In this document: positions 9,808 to 18,382 of the stretch, piece by piece
Layout: each line of letters starts with the position of its first letter
Numbering within the stretch: position 1 is the stretch's first letter
Assembly (NCBI GenBank): GCA_905236455.1
Contig: CAJOPT010000113.1
Span: 1-44,563 of the forward strand
Direction: 5' to 3'
DNA: 44,563 nucleotides
Source of the DNA: an uncultured Prevotella sp.
Lineage (GTDB): Bacteria > Bacteroidota > Bacteroidia > Bacteroidales > Bacteroidaceae
Notes under the pieces: generated by a model
What the model was told of the DNA's origin: nothing
The model's database searches: none
The model's input: the letters and a program-made list of their open reading frames with translations, nothing else
Translations under genes and position numbers: made by a program

Positions 9808-10155
9808 CTATTTTTTATCCCTAAGAACGGTGTCGCCATGCTCTCCTGTGCGGATTGACCAGGTGTCAATCACGTCGCTAACAAAGATGCGCCCGTCACC
9901 AATCTCACCAGTATGTGCCACTTCTAAGATAACCTTTACCGTGGGATCAACAAGTTGGTCGCGGCATACAATGGCAAGTGCTACACGTTCTATCACGTCC
10001 GTGGAATACTGCACTCCACGATAGATTCTCTCCTCGCGGCTTTGTCCTATACCATGCACGTTATGGTATTCAAACCAGTCGATGTCTGACTTCAGCAATG
10101 CTTCCTTTACATCTTCGAACCTTGTTTTGCGAATGATTGCTTCAATTCTTTTCAT
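9808..10155 (-). CDS. glnK: Nitrogen regulatory protein PII (GlnK type)
   Basis: A 115-aa PII signal protein that senses ATP/ADP and 2-oxoglutarate and blocks AmtB when nitrogen is plentiful. MKRIEAIIRK, the T-loop segment ERIYRGVQYSTD with Tyr50 aligned to the modified Tyr51 of E. coli GlnB, TGEIGDGRIFV (ATP-binding loop) and IRTGE are all present. The T-loop (NVHGIGQSREERIYRG) differs in sequence from the proteobacterial form but is of similar length. The RBS is AAGGAAAAGG. It is the first gene of the operon with amtB. The -7 box TAACTTTG at 10200-10207 on the minus strand lies about 45 bp upstream. Confidence 0.96.
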   Translation of the reverse strand: MKRIEAIIRKTRFEDVKEALLKSDIDWFEYHNVHGIGQSREERIYRGVQYSTDVIERVALAIVCRDQLVDPTVKVILEVAHTGEIGDGRIFVSDVIDTWSIRTGEHGDTVLRDKK

Positions 10156-10199
10156 ACCTTTTCCTTATTAGTTAATTACATATTGAAAGCTTTCGGGTG

Positions 10200-10207
10200 C
10201 AAAGTTA
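10200..10207 (-). promoter_or_regulatory. -7 box of the glnK operon
   Basis: TAACTTTG on the minus strand fits TAnnTTTG and lies 45 bp before the glnK start. No clear -33 TTG was found at the usual spacing, so activation by a regulator is possible. Confidence 0.5.
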
Positions 10208-10332
10208 CAACAAAAAGATAGAATAATTAACGTTTTGCTTTCTATAATTAATAAGAAAAGGGTGTTATTGTTTCGTTTTGAAACTAAACTATCGAATTTG
10301 ATTGCAAATTGTTAGTTTGTGATTATTAAATC

Positions 10333-10362
10333 CGCCTTTTTGTAATAAACGGCAAAAAGGTG
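10333..10362 (-). terminator. Terminator after the HSDR_N-like gene
   Basis: CGCCTTTTTG and CAAAAAGGTG form a 10-bp stem (one G-T pair) with a 10-nt loop, 39 bp beyond the stop at 10401 in the minus direction. Confidence 0.5.
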
Positions 10363-10400
10363 AGTTGCGAAGAAGATATTTGAGATAATCCTTTAAAAAC

Positions 10401-10850
10401 TCAAAGATCCTGATAGGCTGGAATGTCTTTCAGGAACGAATAACTTCTATTTTCATAGTCCACCTTACATATATAGTGGGTGATGCCATTGGAGACTATA
10501 AGGTAGTCTACGTGTAGTAGGAGGTTGTATGCGGCAATCTGATCGAATACTTTTTGTGTTATCTCCACATTAGGAGCTTTGTATTCAATTATCATACGTG
10601 GACGTAGAAGCTGGTCATACAGGACAGAGTCTGCACGGAGTTGCTTGGTGCCTACCTGTAATGCCACCTCATTAGCGAGAAGGGTAGAAGGATAGTGCTT
10701 GTGTTTTATAAGAAAATGAATGAAATGTTGTCTTACCCATTCCTCTGGTGTCAGCGTTACATACTTGCGTCTTAATATGTCGAATATAGAACATTTTCCG
10801 TCAATGTTCTGTATTCTGGTATCGTATGCAGGCAGGTTTAATGGTGACAT
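10401..10850 (-). CDS. Stand-alone type I restriction enzyme R N-terminal-like domain protein
   Basis: A 149-aa protein like the HSDR_N domain, a PD-(D/E)XK nuclease fold found at the start of HsdR subunits and also as a solo protein in many Bacteroidetes. Visible signs are LNLPAYDTRI, FDILRRKYVTLTPEEWVRQH, the pattern RADSVLYDQ followed by PRMIIEYKAP (Asp ... Glu-x-Lys, the nuclease core) and a last strand LIVSNGITHYIC. No hsdS or hsdM is nearby, so it is probably not part of a restriction system here. I chose ATG 10850. An in-frame TTG at 10880 would add 10 residues, but the family starts near LNLPAY. Its function in the cell is not known to me. Confidence 0.75.
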   Translation of the reverse strand: MSPLNLPAYDTRIQNIDGKCSIFDILRRKYVTLTPEEWVRQHFIHFLIKHKHYPSTLLANEVALQVGTKQLRADSVLYDQLLRPRMIIEYKAPNVEITQKVFDQIAAYNLLLHVDYLIVSNGITHYICKVDYENRSYSFLKDIPAYQDL

Positions 10851-10864
10851 TTTCTCAAATTCTT

Positions 10865-10938
10865 TTTGTATTGTCTTCAAATAATATTATCTTTGCAGTT
10901 GCAACGGCAAAGATAATGTAAAATGGGATGAAAACAAA
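10865..10938. promoter_or_regulatory. Two face-to-face promoters between the HSDR_N-like gene and holA
   Basis: On the plus strand, TTTG (10865-10868), 19 bp, then TATCTTTG (10888-10895) points at holA. On the minus strand, TTTG (plus-strand 10935-10938), 19 bp, then TATCTTTG (10908-10915) points at the HSDR_N-like gene. Both would start near 10901, so each transcript crosses the other promoter. Confidence 0.6.
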
Positions 10939-10973
10939 ATATTATTTTCCCTTTTTTAGTCGTTGTAAGAGTA

Positions 10974-11996
10974 ATGGCAGCAAAAACAGCAACTTTCAAT
11001 AGTATCATGAGCGACTTGCGGGCTCGTAAGTTTTCACCTATTTATATATTAATGGGTGAGGAGGCTTATTATATTGATAAGATTGCTGACTATGTAGCTG
11101 AGAATGCGCTGACACCAGAGGAGCGGGATTTCAATCAGACTGTTGTTTATGGGTTGGATACCACTGCGGCACAGGTTGCTGATATGGCTCGCCGCTTTCC
11201 TATGATGGCAGAATATCAGGTTATTATAGTGAAGGAAGCCCAGAATATTCAATCTCTTGACGCTTTGGAGAAATATCTTAAGGCTCCAGTGGCTTCTACA
11301 ATTCTTGTGTGGTGTCATAAGAATGGTACAATTGATCGCAGGAAGAAAGTCGTAGCGCTGGCGGCAAGCTCTGGCGTGGTGTTTGAGAGTAAAAAAATGC
11401 GTGATTATGAATTGCCGTCTTTTATAGAGAATTATATGAAGGAGCGGAATGTTGGCATTGATTACAAAGCAACACAGATGATAGCCGACCATATAGGAAG
11501 TGATTTGTATCGTCTCACCTCGGAGCTGGAGAAGATTTTCATAACACTATCAGACAGCAATCGTATGGTTACTCCTGAGATAGTGGAGGAGAAGATAGGG
11601 GTGAGCAAGGATTTCAATACCTTCGAACTTCGTAATGTTATTGTCAGGAAGGATGTTCTCAAAGCAAATCAGATAATCAATTATTTTGACAAAAATCCAA
11701 AAACAGGTTCTATATACTCCATGCTTCCTAATTTGTTCTCATTATTCCAAAACCTTATGATTTTGCACTATGCCCCAAAGAAGCATACAGATGCAGATAT
11801 TGCGGCAGCACTTGACGTCAAACCAGGGTGGGGTACGAAGGAATATGCTATAGCCATGCGGAATTATTCTCCTCGGAAGACTATGGATATTATTGCCAAG
11901 ATCCGTGAGACAGATGCCAAGAGCAAAGGTTTGGATAATCCAAATACACCTGCTGGGGAGCTTATGAAGGAATTAATTTTCTTCATTTTACATTAG
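10974..11996 (+). CDS. holA: DNA polymerase III subunit delta
   Basis: The delta subunit of the clamp loader, which opens the beta sliding clamp during replication. The 340-aa length is normal. The N-terminus FSPIYILMGEEAYYIDKIADY is the degenerate P-loop region of the AAA+ fold, then VVYGLD, RRFPMMAEYQVIIVKEAQ and the middle-domain LTSELEKIFI...ITPEIVEEKIG pattern (here MVTPEIVEEKIGVSKDFNTFEL) are typical. The C-terminal part (LFSLFQNLMILHYAP) fits the collar domain. It is a single gene with its own promoter at 10865-10895. Confidence 0.93.
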   Translation: MAAKTATFNSIMSDLRARKFSPIYILMGEEAYYIDKIADYVAENALTPEERDFNQTVVYGLDTTAAQVADMARRFPMMAEYQVIIVKEAQNIQSLDALEKYLKAPVASTILVWCHKNGTIDRRKKVVALAASSGVVFESKKMRDYELPSFIENYMKERNVGIDYKATQMIADHIGSDLYRLTSELEKIFITLSDSNRMVTPEIVEEKIGVSKDFNTFELRNVIVRKDVLKANQIINYFDKNPKTGSIYSMLPNLFSLFQNLMILHYAPKKHTDADIAAALDVKPGWGTKEYAIAMRNYSPRKTMDIIAKIRETDAKSKGLDNPNTPAGELMKELIFFILH

Positions 11997-12082
11997 TTTA
12001 CCCCCTTCTTATATTTTAAAAGTTCCCTTTTTTAATCCTGTTTTGAGCTATTTTTTTGCTTTTCGTGGAGGAAAGAAATGGG

Positions 12083-12112
12083 CTAAAGTGTAATGAAATC
12101 AGCACTTTAGCA
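12083..12112. repeat. Inverted repeat downstream of holA
   Basis: GCTAAAGTG and its reverse complement CACTTTAGC flank about 12 nt, giving a 9-bp stem. It may end the holA transcript, but the stem is not followed by a long T run. Confidence 0.5.
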
Positions 12113-12711
12113 CGATTTTAACCCTTTCAGAACTTGCGTATTTTTCTCAAAAAAGGGTGGTGCCCGTAAATACTTTCAAAATGATGATTTTTCGTTTTTT
12201 TCTTAGCTTCGGATTTAGCATTCACTTCTCTTTACAATTTACAAAAGAAAATATTTTGCATTTTGAATTTTAAAATATTAATTTACTTTTAATTTTAAAA
12301 TACAAAAGGATTATAGAATATGGTGCTTTTACATTTTATAATTTCAATACAAAAATCAAAATATTTAAAACAAAATACACAAACGTATAAGTATTCATCA
12401 TGTTATATAGATAAAAAACACACTGATAACCAGTTGTTTATCTACTTTTATAAAAGGTGTAGTCGATATTTGGGGTAATATATGACAAAGATGGTCTGCA
12501 TATTCACGATTTTAGTATATAATTTTGTAAATTACTTGATTTATACCCAGTTATTTAGATGTTAAGTAGTGAAGATTCTATTTGTAATGATTTTGTTCTA
12601 TAAATTTAAATACACAAATATAAAAGACTGTGAGTTTGCTTTTGATTTATTGATTCATATTTCTAAAAATACAAATCTTAACTTTTAAAACATAGATTTT
12701 CTTTAAATTTG

Positions 12712-12765
12712 TTGTGAGTTCCATTTTTTTGTTTTACCTTTGTAAAGTCAATCAAAATTGGCTTT
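12712..12765 (+). promoter_or_regulatory. Promoter and leader hairpin of the XRE regulator gene
   Basis: TTG (12712-12714), 20 bp, then TACCTTTG (12735-12742) is a good promoter. A 9-bp stem (AAAGTCAAT, CAAA loop, ATTGGCTTT, one T-G pair) at 12744-12765 covers the expected transcription start. This is where an autoregulating repressor would bind, but that is inference. Confidence 0.55.
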
Positions 12766-12793
12766 TTAGCCTTTATTTTATTGTTTATAGGTA

Positions 12794-13273
12794 ATGAAAG
12801 ATAGAATTAAACATCTTATGGAGAGTCAGCATATGACTCAGCAGACGTTCTCAGATTTTATTGGAATTTCTTCCGCTTCACTGAGTAGCATATTTAATGG
12901 TCGTACTAAACCAACTTTAAATACGGTCGAGGCAATACGAAGTAAATTCACTAAAATTAATCTTGAGTGGTTGTTGTATGGAAACGGTCAGATGTTCCTT
13001 GATGATGCCCCTCTTGTAAATGATTCAAAAGTTGAGTCTCCTTCATCAGGAACGATGGAAGGAATCTTAGAGTTTGGACAAGCTCCATCATACGGCTCCC
13101 ACACCCCTCAGCAGTTACCAGTGTCATCAATGCCGTCAGGTAGTGGCAATTCTTCTTCCATGCACCGTATGGTTGATTTGAAAACTTTTGACAAACCTAA
13201 ACGTAGCATAACAGAGATCCGTATCTTCTTTGATGACCAGACATGGGAGACATTTGTGCCTAAGAAAAATTAA
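12794..13273 (+). CDS. XRE-family helix-turn-helix transcriptional regulator
   Basis: A 159-aa protein. Residues 1-70 are a Cro/C1-type DNA-binding domain (MTQQTFSDFIGISSASLSSIFNGR region, then TLNTVEAIRSKF and LEWLLYGNGQMF). The middle, about 75-135, is rich in Ser, Pro and Gly and looks like a flexible linker. The last 25 residues (TEIRIFFDDQTWETFVPKK) are a short conserved-looking tail that may bind a partner. No neighbour is in an obvious operon with it. The targets are unknown, and a 5'-leader hairpin hints at autoregulation. Confidence 0.85.
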   Translation: MKDRIKHLMESQHMTQQTFSDFIGISSASLSSIFNGRTKPTLNTVEAIRSKFTKINLEWLLYGNGQMFLDDAPLVNDSKVESPSSGTMEGILEFGQAPSYGSHTPQQLPVSSMPSGSGNSSSMHRMVDLKTFDKPKRSITEIRIFFDDQTWETFVPKKN

Positions 13274-13331
13274 ATTATAGTTATATAGTCCATAGATATT
13301 ATTCTTTAGACATTATTCTTTTTAGGTGCAG

Positions 13332-13431
13332 ATCAGGCTTTCTTTTTGAGTCATCGATTTACAATTCTCTCGCAATGCAAAAGAAATTGATTCCTTTTGC
13401 ACTCGCTTACTCAGATTTTTTAGTATCTTTG
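13332..13431 (+). repeat. Promoter-carrying repeat family II, copy upstream of pyrK
   Basis: About 100 bp beginning ATCAGGCTTTC, with CAATTCTC, then GCAAAAG...CTTTTGC (inverted repeat) and ending in TATCTTTG (13424-13431). The same order of blocks occurs at 22195-22291 upstream of the subtilisin-like gene. The -7 box lies 23 bp before the pyrK start. Confidence 0.7.
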
Positions 13432-13453
13432 CAGAAAATAAAGCAAAGATTCT

Positions 13454-14227
13454 ATGAAGAAGTATGTTTTAGACCTTATCGTATCTTCTGTAGATCATCT
13501 TACAGATAAGTATATATTATTGAAACTTACTCATGATGAGCAACTTCCTATGATGTTGCCGGGGCAATTTGTGGAGATAAAGGTGGAGAATTCACCACAA
13601 ACGATGCTGAGACGCCCCATTTCCATTCATTATGTTGATGAACAGCAAAACCAACTATGGTTGCTTGTGGCATGTGTCGGTGAGGGAACTCGCCATCTGG
13701 CGCGCATACAGTCAGGTGACAGACTGAATTGCGTACTACCGTTAGGAACAGGCTTCACTCTTCCAAGCAACACTGAAGAACGTATCCTTCTTGTTGGCGG
13801 TGGTGTCGGCATTGCTCCCTTGTTATATTTTGGCAAGCAAATAAAGCAGTTCGGTGCTGAGCCGACATTCCTTCTGGGAGGGCGTTCTGCAAGCGATCTG
13901 TTAGAGTTAGATCTTTTCAGGCGATACGGCAATGTATCTATTACCACAGAGGATGGCACTTTAGGCGAGAAGGGTTTTGTTACGGAGCATTCTATTTTGG
14001 GCAGTCGTACTTTTACTCGTATTGTATCATGTGGTCCCAAACCAATGATGATGGCAGTCGCGCGCTATGCCCGTCAACAGCAAGTACCTTGCGAGGTGTC
14101 GTTGGAGAATCTTATGGCATGTGGTCTTGGAGCTTGTCTGTGCTGTGTTGAGAAGACAACCGAAGGACATGTGTGTGTGTGCACCGAAGGACCGGTATTT
14201 AATATAGACCGTTTGTTGTGGGACTAA
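13454..14227 (+). CDS. pyrK: Dihydroorotate dehydrogenase electron transfer subunit
   Basis: PyrK carries FAD and a 2Fe-2S cluster and passes electrons from dihydroorotate dehydrogenase 1B to NAD+ in pyrimidine synthesis. The 257-aa length is normal. MLRRPISIH (51-59) is the FAD site and LLVGGGVGIAPLLYF (112-126) the nucleotide site. The cluster cysteines follow C-x4-C-x2-C-x11-C at 223, 228, 231 and 243, within MACGLGACLCC and CTEGPVF. pyrD follows 21 bp later. The promoter lies in the repeat just upstream. Confidence 0.95.
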   Translation: MKKYVLDLIVSSVDHLTDKYILLKLTHDEQLPMMLPGQFVEIKVENSPQTMLRRPISIHYVDEQQNQLWLLVACVGEGTRHLARIQSGDRLNCVLPLGTGFTLPSNTEERILLVGGGVGIAPLLYFGKQIKQFGAEPTFLLGGRSASDLLELDLFRRYGNVSITTEDGTLGEKGFVTEHSILGSRTFTRIVSCGPKPMMMAVARYARQQQVPCEVSLENLMACGLGACLCCVEKTTEGHVCVCTEGPVFNIDRLLWD

Positions 14228-14248
14228 CTTTTATGAAAGGAAATTGTA

Positions 14249-15157
14249 ATGGCTGATTTGAGTGTAAGAATAAAAGATTTGTGTCTGAAGAACCCAGTTA
14301 TGACGGCTTCCGGAACCTTTGGATATGGTTTGGAGTTTGCCGATCTTGTTCCGCTAGACCAGATTGGTGGGATAATAGTAAAGGGTACGACCTTGCACGC
14401 ACGCGAGGGTAATGACTATCCCCGGATGGTAGAGACAGCACAGGGAATGCTTAATTGTGTTGGCTTGCAAAACAAGGGCGTAGATTATTTCTGTAAGAAT
14501 ATATATCCGGAGATTGCTGACATTGATACGGCGATGATTGTTAACGTGAGTGGCTCTTCCTTGGATGACTATGCGGAGTGTGCTGCCCGAATAGATGCTC
14601 TGGAGAAGATACCGGCCATAGAGCTAAACATCTCCTGTCCTAATGTGAAGCAGGGAGGAATGGCATTTGGTGTCACAAGTAAAGGTGCCGCCAGTGTAGT
14701 AAAGGCGGTGCGCGAGCGTTATGGTAAGACTCTTATCGTGAAACTCTCGCCTAATGTCACCGACATTGCCGAGATTGCCAAGGCATGTGAGGATGAGGGA
14801 GCCGACAGTGTTTCCCTTATCAATACGCTGATGGGTATGTCAATAGACATAGAGCGACGCTGTCCACGTTTAAGTATTGGCACCGGTGGCTTGAGTGGTC
14901 CAGCAGTCAAGCCTGTAGCCCTGCGTATGGTGTGGCAGGTAAGTAAGGCAGTTAAGATACCTGTAATTGGTTTGGGTGGCATCAGCACGGCAGAAGATGC
15001 CATTGAGTTTCTCATGGCAGGAGCGACAGCCATCGAGATAGGTACGGCTAATTTTATAGACCCTACTGTTACCGTCAAGGTCCGTGACGGAATAAACGAC
15101 TGGTTGGATCGCCATGGCTGTAAGTCTGTGGCGGAGATTATCGGAGCCTTGAGGTAA
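14249..15157 (+). CDS. pyrD: Dihydroorotate dehydrogenase, class 1B catalytic subunit
   Basis: An FMN enzyme that oxidises dihydroorotate to orotate, working with PyrK. The 302-aa TIM-barrel length is typical. Motifs: [13 protein letters not shown] (15-27), NCVGLQNKG (69-77), [13 protein letters not shown] with the class-1 catalytic Cys130, [22 protein letters not shown] and [21 protein letters not shown] for phosphate binding. It is co-directional with pyrK and 21 bp apart, the usual operon for the NAD-dependent enzyme. Confidence 0.96.
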   Translation: MADLSVRIKDLCLKNPVMTASGTFGYGLEFADLVPLDQIGGIIVKGTTLHAREGNDYPRMVETAQGMLNCVGLQNKGVDYFCKNIYPEIADIDTAMIVNVSGSSLDDYAECAARIDALEKIPAIELNISCPNVKQGGMAFGVTSKGAASVVKAVRERYGKTLIVKLSPNVTDIAEIAKACEDEGADSVSLINTLMGMSIDIERRCPRLSIGTGGLSGPAVKPVALRMVWQVSKAVKIPVIGLGGISTAEDAIEFLMAGATAIEIGTANFIDPTVTVKVRDGINDWLDRHGCKSVAEIIGALR

Positions 15158-15231
15158 CATACAAATAAGAGATATCTTTTTACACCACCCAGATAGTAGC
15201 ATTAAACAAAATAACAAAAACATATAGGAAA

Positions 15232-17016
15232 ATGAAAAAGCTATTAATGATGTTGGCGGTAGCCTTTATGACGTACGGTACCGTTTTTGCGCAGCAACTG
15301 GCATTCCCAGGTGCTGAGGGTTTTGGAAAATATGTCACTGGCGGTCGTGGCGGTAAAGTCTATTATGTTACCCGTAATGATGACTGTTCCGACGCTAATC
15401 TCGTCGAAGGTACACTTCGGTGGGCATTGCGCTCTGGTGATGATACGCCACGTACGATCCTTTTCAAGACAAGTGGAACAATCTATCTTACCTCAGTTTT
15501 GAAGTTCGACCATCCAAATGTGACCATTGAGGGACAGACAGCACCAGGTGGTGGAGTATGTGTCGCAGGATATAAAGTCTATGTTTGCAAGCCTAATGTG
15601 ATCATTCGTCATATGCGTTTCCGTCCTGGCGATTTGTTAAAAAAAAGTCAACCAGCCCTTGACGTGGAAAATACCGATTATGTCATAATAGACCATTGCT
15701 CAATGACATGGTCAATGGAGGAGTGTCTGACGATGTATGACTGTGATTATACAACTGTACAGTGGTGTATCATTGGTGAGGGACTTTATAATTCCAAGAA
15801 CTCCAAAGGTGCCCGTGCCTATGCCACGCAATGGGGAGGAGAGCATGGTACGATGCACCATTGCCTCTTTACTAATTGCAACAACCGTACGCCTCGTTTC
15901 AATGGCGTCCGAAGCGCAAGTAATAATGTCGGAGACCATGACCAGTGGGTAGACAATGAGTTTATCAACAACGTCATCTTCAACTGGGGAAAGCCTAATT
16001 CTGTTTATGGTGGAGAATGTGACTCTACAATTAACAATGGCGACAGCTACAATCGTACGTACATGGTTAACAACTTCTTCCGTCCTGGACCGCTTACGCA
16101 AACCAATGTAAAGTCAACACGTTACTTTGCGCAACCATCTTCCAGTAAGGGCTATGGACAATGGTATCTGAGTGGTAACAAGTTTGAGGTTGGTGGAACC
16201 TATCTCCCAGACAACAAGATTTGGCATGCCGACTCATTGGCTAAGGTTAATGCGGACAATCTCTATGGATGGGTTCAGGGATGGTCGGTGAAGGCTTTGG
16301 ATAACATCTCAATATCTGGCAAGACGAAACAGGAAATATATGACAAGTATATCTTGAAGTCTCAGGATGTCACTGGAGGTGTTACCACCGAGACTGCCGA
16401 CGAGGCGTTTGTCTCTGTTACAGCAAAGGCGGGAGCTTCCCTTCCACGCTATGATGAGGTAGACCGTCGTTTGCTTGATGAGGCAGCCGGTATCGTAGAG
16501 CCTAAGTTTTATGGTAAGAGCTCCTCTGGCAGTGCAGACCGTGGTATCGGTATCATCAACTCGCCGTCTGATATTACTCTTGTGGAGCATGACACATTCA
16601 GTGCCCTTGATGAGGGAACAAACCTTGTCGTTGAGACCACTATGTGGCCCTATCTTGGTATGAGAGCAGGAGACAAACTTGCAGAGGACACCGATGGCGA
16701 CGGACTTCCAGATGCGTATGAGGAGGCGAAAGGCTTTAACAAGAACGATGCTTCTGATGGCGCTGCAATCGCTTCCAGTGGCTATAGCAACTTGGAGGAG
16801 TATCTGAATGGCGTTGCAGACGGTTTAATTAATAAGGCTGATTATGAGACTGTCAGCGGTATATCCGCTATACAGAGTTCTGACGCGTCAGTTGTGTCAC
16901 ACCGCTATTATTCTGTCTCTGGTGAGCGTGTCGATGGTCTGAAGGAGGGTGTCAATGTTGTTGTTACTGTAATGAGTGACGGTTCAGAGCGTGTAACCAA
17001 GGTTTTGGGTAGATAA
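15232..17016 (+). CDS. Secreted pectate lyase (polysaccharide lyase family 1-like)
   Basis: A 594-aa exported protein with a signal peptide (MKKLLMMLAVAFMTYGTVFAQ). The parallel beta-helix starts at FPGAEGFGKYVTGGRGG, followed by GTLRWAL, RTILFKTSGTI, VTIEGQTAPGGG and VIIRHMRFRPGD, the order seen in PL1 pectate lyases that cleave polygalacturonate with calcium. DHCSMTWSMEE and DTDGDGLPDAYEE (a calcium-binding-type repeat near residue 484) are visible. The last 60 residues (ISAIQSSDASVVSHRYYSVSGERVDG) look like a variant of the Prevotella C-terminal sorting tail. No SusCD pair is nearby, so it is not in a polysaccharide utilisation locus here. Confidence 0.88.
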   Translation: MKKLLMMLAVAFMTYGTVFAQQLAFPGAEGFGKYVTGGRGGKVYYVTRNDDCSDANLVEGTLRWALRSGDDTPRTILFKTSGTIYLTSVLKFDHPNVTIEGQTAPGGGVCVAGYKVYVCKPNVIIRHMRFRPGDLLKKSQPALDVENTDYVIIDHCSMTWSMEECLTMYDCDYTTVQWCIIGEGLYNSKNSKGARAYATQWGGEHGTMHHCLFTNCNNRTPRFNGVRSASNNVGDHDQWVDNEFINNVIFNWGKPNSVYGGECDSTINNGDSYNRTYMVNNFFRPGPLTQTNVKSTRYFAQPSSSKGYGQWYLSGNKFEVGGTYLPDNKIWHADSLAKVNADNLYGWVQGWSVKALDNISISGKTKQEIYDKYILKSQDVTGGVTTETADEAFVSVTAKAGASLPRYDEVDRRLLDEAAGIVEPKFYGKSSSGSADRGIGIINSPSDITLVEHDTFSALDEGTNLVVETTMWPYLGMRAGDKLAEDTDGDGLPDAYEEAKGFNKNDASDGAAIASSGYSNLEEYLNGVADGLINKADYETVSGISAIQSSDASVVSHRYYSVSGERVDGLKEGVNVVVTVMSDGSERVTKVLGR

Positions 17017-17026
17017 TCATTAAAAA

Positions 17027-17050
17027 GAGGGCAGCTAATCAGCCGCCCTC
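17027..17050. terminator. Terminator between the pectate lyase and aroC
   Basis: GAGGGC, one mismatch, GCT, AATC loop, AGC, then GCCCTC forms a strong hairpin. On the minus strand it is followed by CTTTTTAA, so it fits best as the end of the aroC transcript. It may serve both directions. Confidence 0.75.
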
Positions 17051-17172
17051 AACCAACACAAAAACTAAACTAGACTTAACTAAAGTAAATCAGGATTTCT
17101 CACAAATGCCGATTTACCATTGCAAAGGTATATTATTTTTGTATAATATCAAAATGAAAGTGTGCATTTTTA

Positions 17173-18267
17173 TTATTCGTATGCATTTTTTAATACTTTG
17201 AACGGTGTCGCGATAAGAAATTCATCCAAAATAACCATCGCAGCCATCGCTTCAACGATGGGAACGGCACGAGGTAATACACAAGGATCGTGACGTCCGT
17301 GTACCTTCAATGTCGTGGGATTACCCTCCAAGTCAACTGTTTGCTGTTCTTGCAGGATAGTAGCGACAGGTTTGAATGCTGTGCGGAAGTAAATATCTTG
17401 TCCGTTGCTTATACCTCCTTGGATGCCGCCACTGTGATTGGTTGTCGTGGTGATACGACCATTCTCGTTTACGAATATGTCATTCTGCTCACTGCCTTTC
17501 TTTGTGACACAACCAAATCCGTCACCATATTCAAATCCCTTGGCGGCATTAATGCTGAGCATCGCTGCTCCCAAAGCGGCATGAAGCTTGCCAAACTCAG
17601 GCTCCCCTAATCCAATAGGGCAGCCTTTTATCACACAGGTGATAACTCCTCCAATGGTGTCACCCTCAGCCTTGACTTGTTTGATAAGCTCCTCCATCGC
17701 CTTGGCTTTCTTTTCGTCAGGACACCTTACGGCATTCGTCTCTGTCATGGTGAGGTCATAATGCTTATAGTCTTTGTCAAGGCAGATGTCGCCCACTTGT
17801 GAGGTGTATGCTTGGATGGTGATATTCAGTTGACGTAGTACCAGCTTTGCGAGTGCTCCACCCACCACGCGTGCTATGGTTATGCGGGCTGAGGAGCGTC
17901 CCCCGCCACGATGGTCCCTGATGTCATATTTCTTCTGATAGGTATAATCGGCATGCGATGGACGATACAGGCAACGTATGTTCTCGTAGTCTTGAGAATG
18001 ATGATTGGTGTTTCTTACAATAAACCCGATGGGGGCTCCAGTGGTCTTTCCTTCGAATACTCCAGAGAGAAGCTCCACCTTGTCTGCCTCGTTCCTGCCA
18101 GTCGTAATGGCGCTCTGTCCAGGTCTTCTCCTGTTGAGTTCCTGTTGAATAAACTCCATGTCTATTGGTATGCCGGCAGGCATGCCGTCAATCACTCCCC
18201 CGATGGCGGCGCCGTGGCTCTCTCCGAAGGTTGTAAGTGTAAACCGTGTACCAAAAGTATTGCTCAT
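17173..18267 (-). CDS. aroC: Chorismate synthase
   Basis: The last step of the shikimate pathway, making chorismate from EPSP with reduced FMN. The 364-aa length is normal. Family signatures are visible: TFGESHG near the N-terminus, [28 protein letters not shown] segment, [21 protein letters not shown] (signature 2 region) and [13 protein letters not shown]. It is transcribed on its own, with slyD 115 bp upstream in the same direction. Confidence 0.97.
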   Translation of the reverse strand: MSNTFGTRFTLTTFGESHGAAIGGVIDGMPAGIPIDMEFIQQELNRRRPGQSAITTGRNEADKVELLSGVFEGKTTGAPIGFIVRNTNHHSQDYENIRCLYRPSHADYTYQKKYDIRDHRGGGRSSARITIARVVGGALAKLVLRQLNITIQAYTSQVGDICLDKDYKHYDLTMTETNAVRCPDEKKAKAMEELIKQVKAEGDTIGGVITCVIKGCPIGLGEPEFGKLHAALGAAMLSINAAKGFEYGDGFGCVTKKGSEQNDIFVNENGRITTTTNHSGGIQGGISNGQDIYFRTAFKPVATILQEQQTVDLEGNPTTLKVHGRHDPCVLPRAVPIVEAMAAMVILDEFLIATPFKVLKNAYE

Positions 18268-18300
18268 CGTGTGTTATGTCTTAACACGACTCTCCCGAGT

Positions 18301-18329
18301 CTCACTAATATTGTTATTTGTACTATTAG
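18301..18329. repeat. Hairpins in the slyD-aroC spacer
   Basis: CACTAATA and TATTAGTG form an 8-bp stem with a 13-nt loop. Just left, GACTC-TCCC-GAGTC at about 18290-18303 is a small hairpin with the same GACTC/GAGTC arms as the intragenic element, perhaps by chance. Confidence 0.4.
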
Positions 18330-18382
18330 TGTAATTCGTGTACGTTGTATTCGAATATTGTGACTAAACTTTCTTCAAGGAA

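Larger units (their letters stand above)
11997..12793. other. AT-rich 0.8-kb intergenic region
   Basis: No coding sequence was seen. The stretch is strongly AT-rich, with A and T runs at about 12240-12420. It holds an inverted repeat of 9 bp (GCTAAAGTG / CACTTTAGC, about 12083-12112), a weak GATAAC / GTTTATC pair near 12425-12441, and the promoter and hairpin of the XRE gene at the right end. No DnaA box (TTATCCACA) was found. Confidence 0.5.

Noticed and set aside
12744..12765. Intrinsic terminator before the XRE gene
   Set aside because: It sits at the start of transcription, so an operator or leader hairpin is more plausible.
11997..12793. Replication origin
   Set aside because: AT-rich, but no DnaA boxes, no dnaA/dnaN and no cluster of repeats.
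18290..18303. Third copy of the intragenic element
   Set aside because: Only GACTC and GAGTC arms match. The loop and spacer are absent, so it may be chance.
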